A stretch of 36,432 nt of DNA from Desulfurivibrio sp. (lineage in GTDB: Bacteria > Desulfobacterota > Desulfobulbia > Desulfobulbales > Desulfurivibrionaceae), in contig VMSS01000227.1 of assembly GCA_013791995.1 (NCBI GenBank), positions 1-36,432 on the forward strand, written 5' to 3'. Positions 36,009 through 36,432 of this stretch are shown here, in pieces. The stretch's first letter is position 1, and each line of letters opens with the position of its first letter. The position numbers and the translations under genes are program-made. The notes under the pieces were generated by a model, which did not search any database, was not told the origin of the DNA, and saw nothing but the letters and a program-made list of their open reading frames with translations.

Positions 36009-36230
36009 CTAGAGCGTCCCACCCTCGCCATTCCCGCCCGTTTCCTGCGGCGCATCCTCACGGCAGCAAGGTCCCCCCTTTTTCCCTTTCCCCAGACATC
36101 GATCGCAACGGTCATCGCTGCACATCTGACAGGAAAAACAGTCCCGACAGGGATGCTTTTGTGGACACCCCTGTTTTTTCTCGGGGACGTAGACCTTGCC
36201 TGTTCCATCTGGGAGATCGACAAATGGCAT
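36009..36230 (-). CDS. Small cysteine-rich protein (73 aa)
   Basis: MPFVDLPDGTGKVYVPEKKQGCPQKHPCRDCFSCQMCSDDRCDRCLG; AAGGAG Shine-Dalgarno 5' of ATG. Confidence 0.7.
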   Translation of the reverse strand: MPFVDLPDGTGKVYVPEKKQGCPQKHPCRDCFSCQMCSDDRCDRCLGKGKKGGPCCREDAPQETGGNGEGGTL

Positions 36231-36278
36231 TCGGAGTCTCCTTGCCCTTGTCTGCCGAAAAAGCGGAGAAAGGGGCTC

Positions 36279-36432
36279 TCAGTTTCCCTTGTCCTTGGTC
36301 GAGGCCTGCGGTTCACCGCTCTCAATCGGCAGGTTCGGGTCTCTGGCCCATTCGTTCCACGAGGCGAAATAAACCCGCAGCCTGGTGAACCCTGCAAGCT
36401 TAAGGGCCACATAGGTATTGGCCGCCCGGGAG
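36279..36432 (-). CDS. Rhodanese-like sulfurtransferase, C-terminal fragment (truncated by window edge)
   Basis: Minus-strand translation SRAANTYVALKLAGFTRLRVYFASWNEWARDPNLPIESGEPQASTKDKGN*. Confidence 0.75.
   Translation of the reverse strand, partial: SRAANTYVALKLAGFTRLRVYFASWNEWARDPNLPIESGEPQASTKDKGN

Noticed and set aside
1-36432. CRISPR array, prophage or transposase genes
   Set aside because: No regularly spaced direct repeats, and no transposase, integrase or phage structural genes recognised in the ORF track.

Overview
The window is a gene-dense bacterial chromosomal segment. Inference: Deltaproteobacteria/Desulfobulbales-like, from gene content and style only. It reads as mostly ordinary chromosome plus one signal-transduction-rich stretch. 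Order of content: TauE/SafE exporter (truncated at left edge) + tandem UspA; B12-binding-type radical SAM protein; UspA; an ECF-type nickel/cobalt transporter (CbiM/NikM with PDGLE C-terminus, CbiQ, CbiO) next to nikR; a two-component/HDOD/HD-GYP cluster (about 7.9-18.2 kb); UPF0280 protein; fused DUF2064-glycosyltransferase; CvpA; phosphopantetheinyl transferase; Crp/Fnr regulator; RelA/SpoT homologue; RNase R; TrmH/TrmJ-like RNA methyltransferase; CorA; NosL-domain/beta-barrel fusion; small membrane protein; endonuclease III-like protein; ThiC-family protein; MntP; LuxR-type response regulator; Cys-rich small protein; rhodanese C-terminus (truncated at right edge). The most interesting unexplained signal is a dispersed family of about 110-150 nt intergenic elements. 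There are four clear copies (1959-2108, 22666-22798, 25104-25215, 27627-27752), all in the same orientation. Each has a long closing stem of differing sequence, an inner hairpin and a conserved GATGAC...GCGAGACTGCGAAGCAGATG core. Stem differences are almost all G-U wobbles readable only on the + strand, which suggests a structured RNA (or folded single-strand DNA element) rather than a plain DNA palindrome. Three copies lie 20-47 nt upstream of a + strand start codon. All work was by eye; no searches or folding programs were run.
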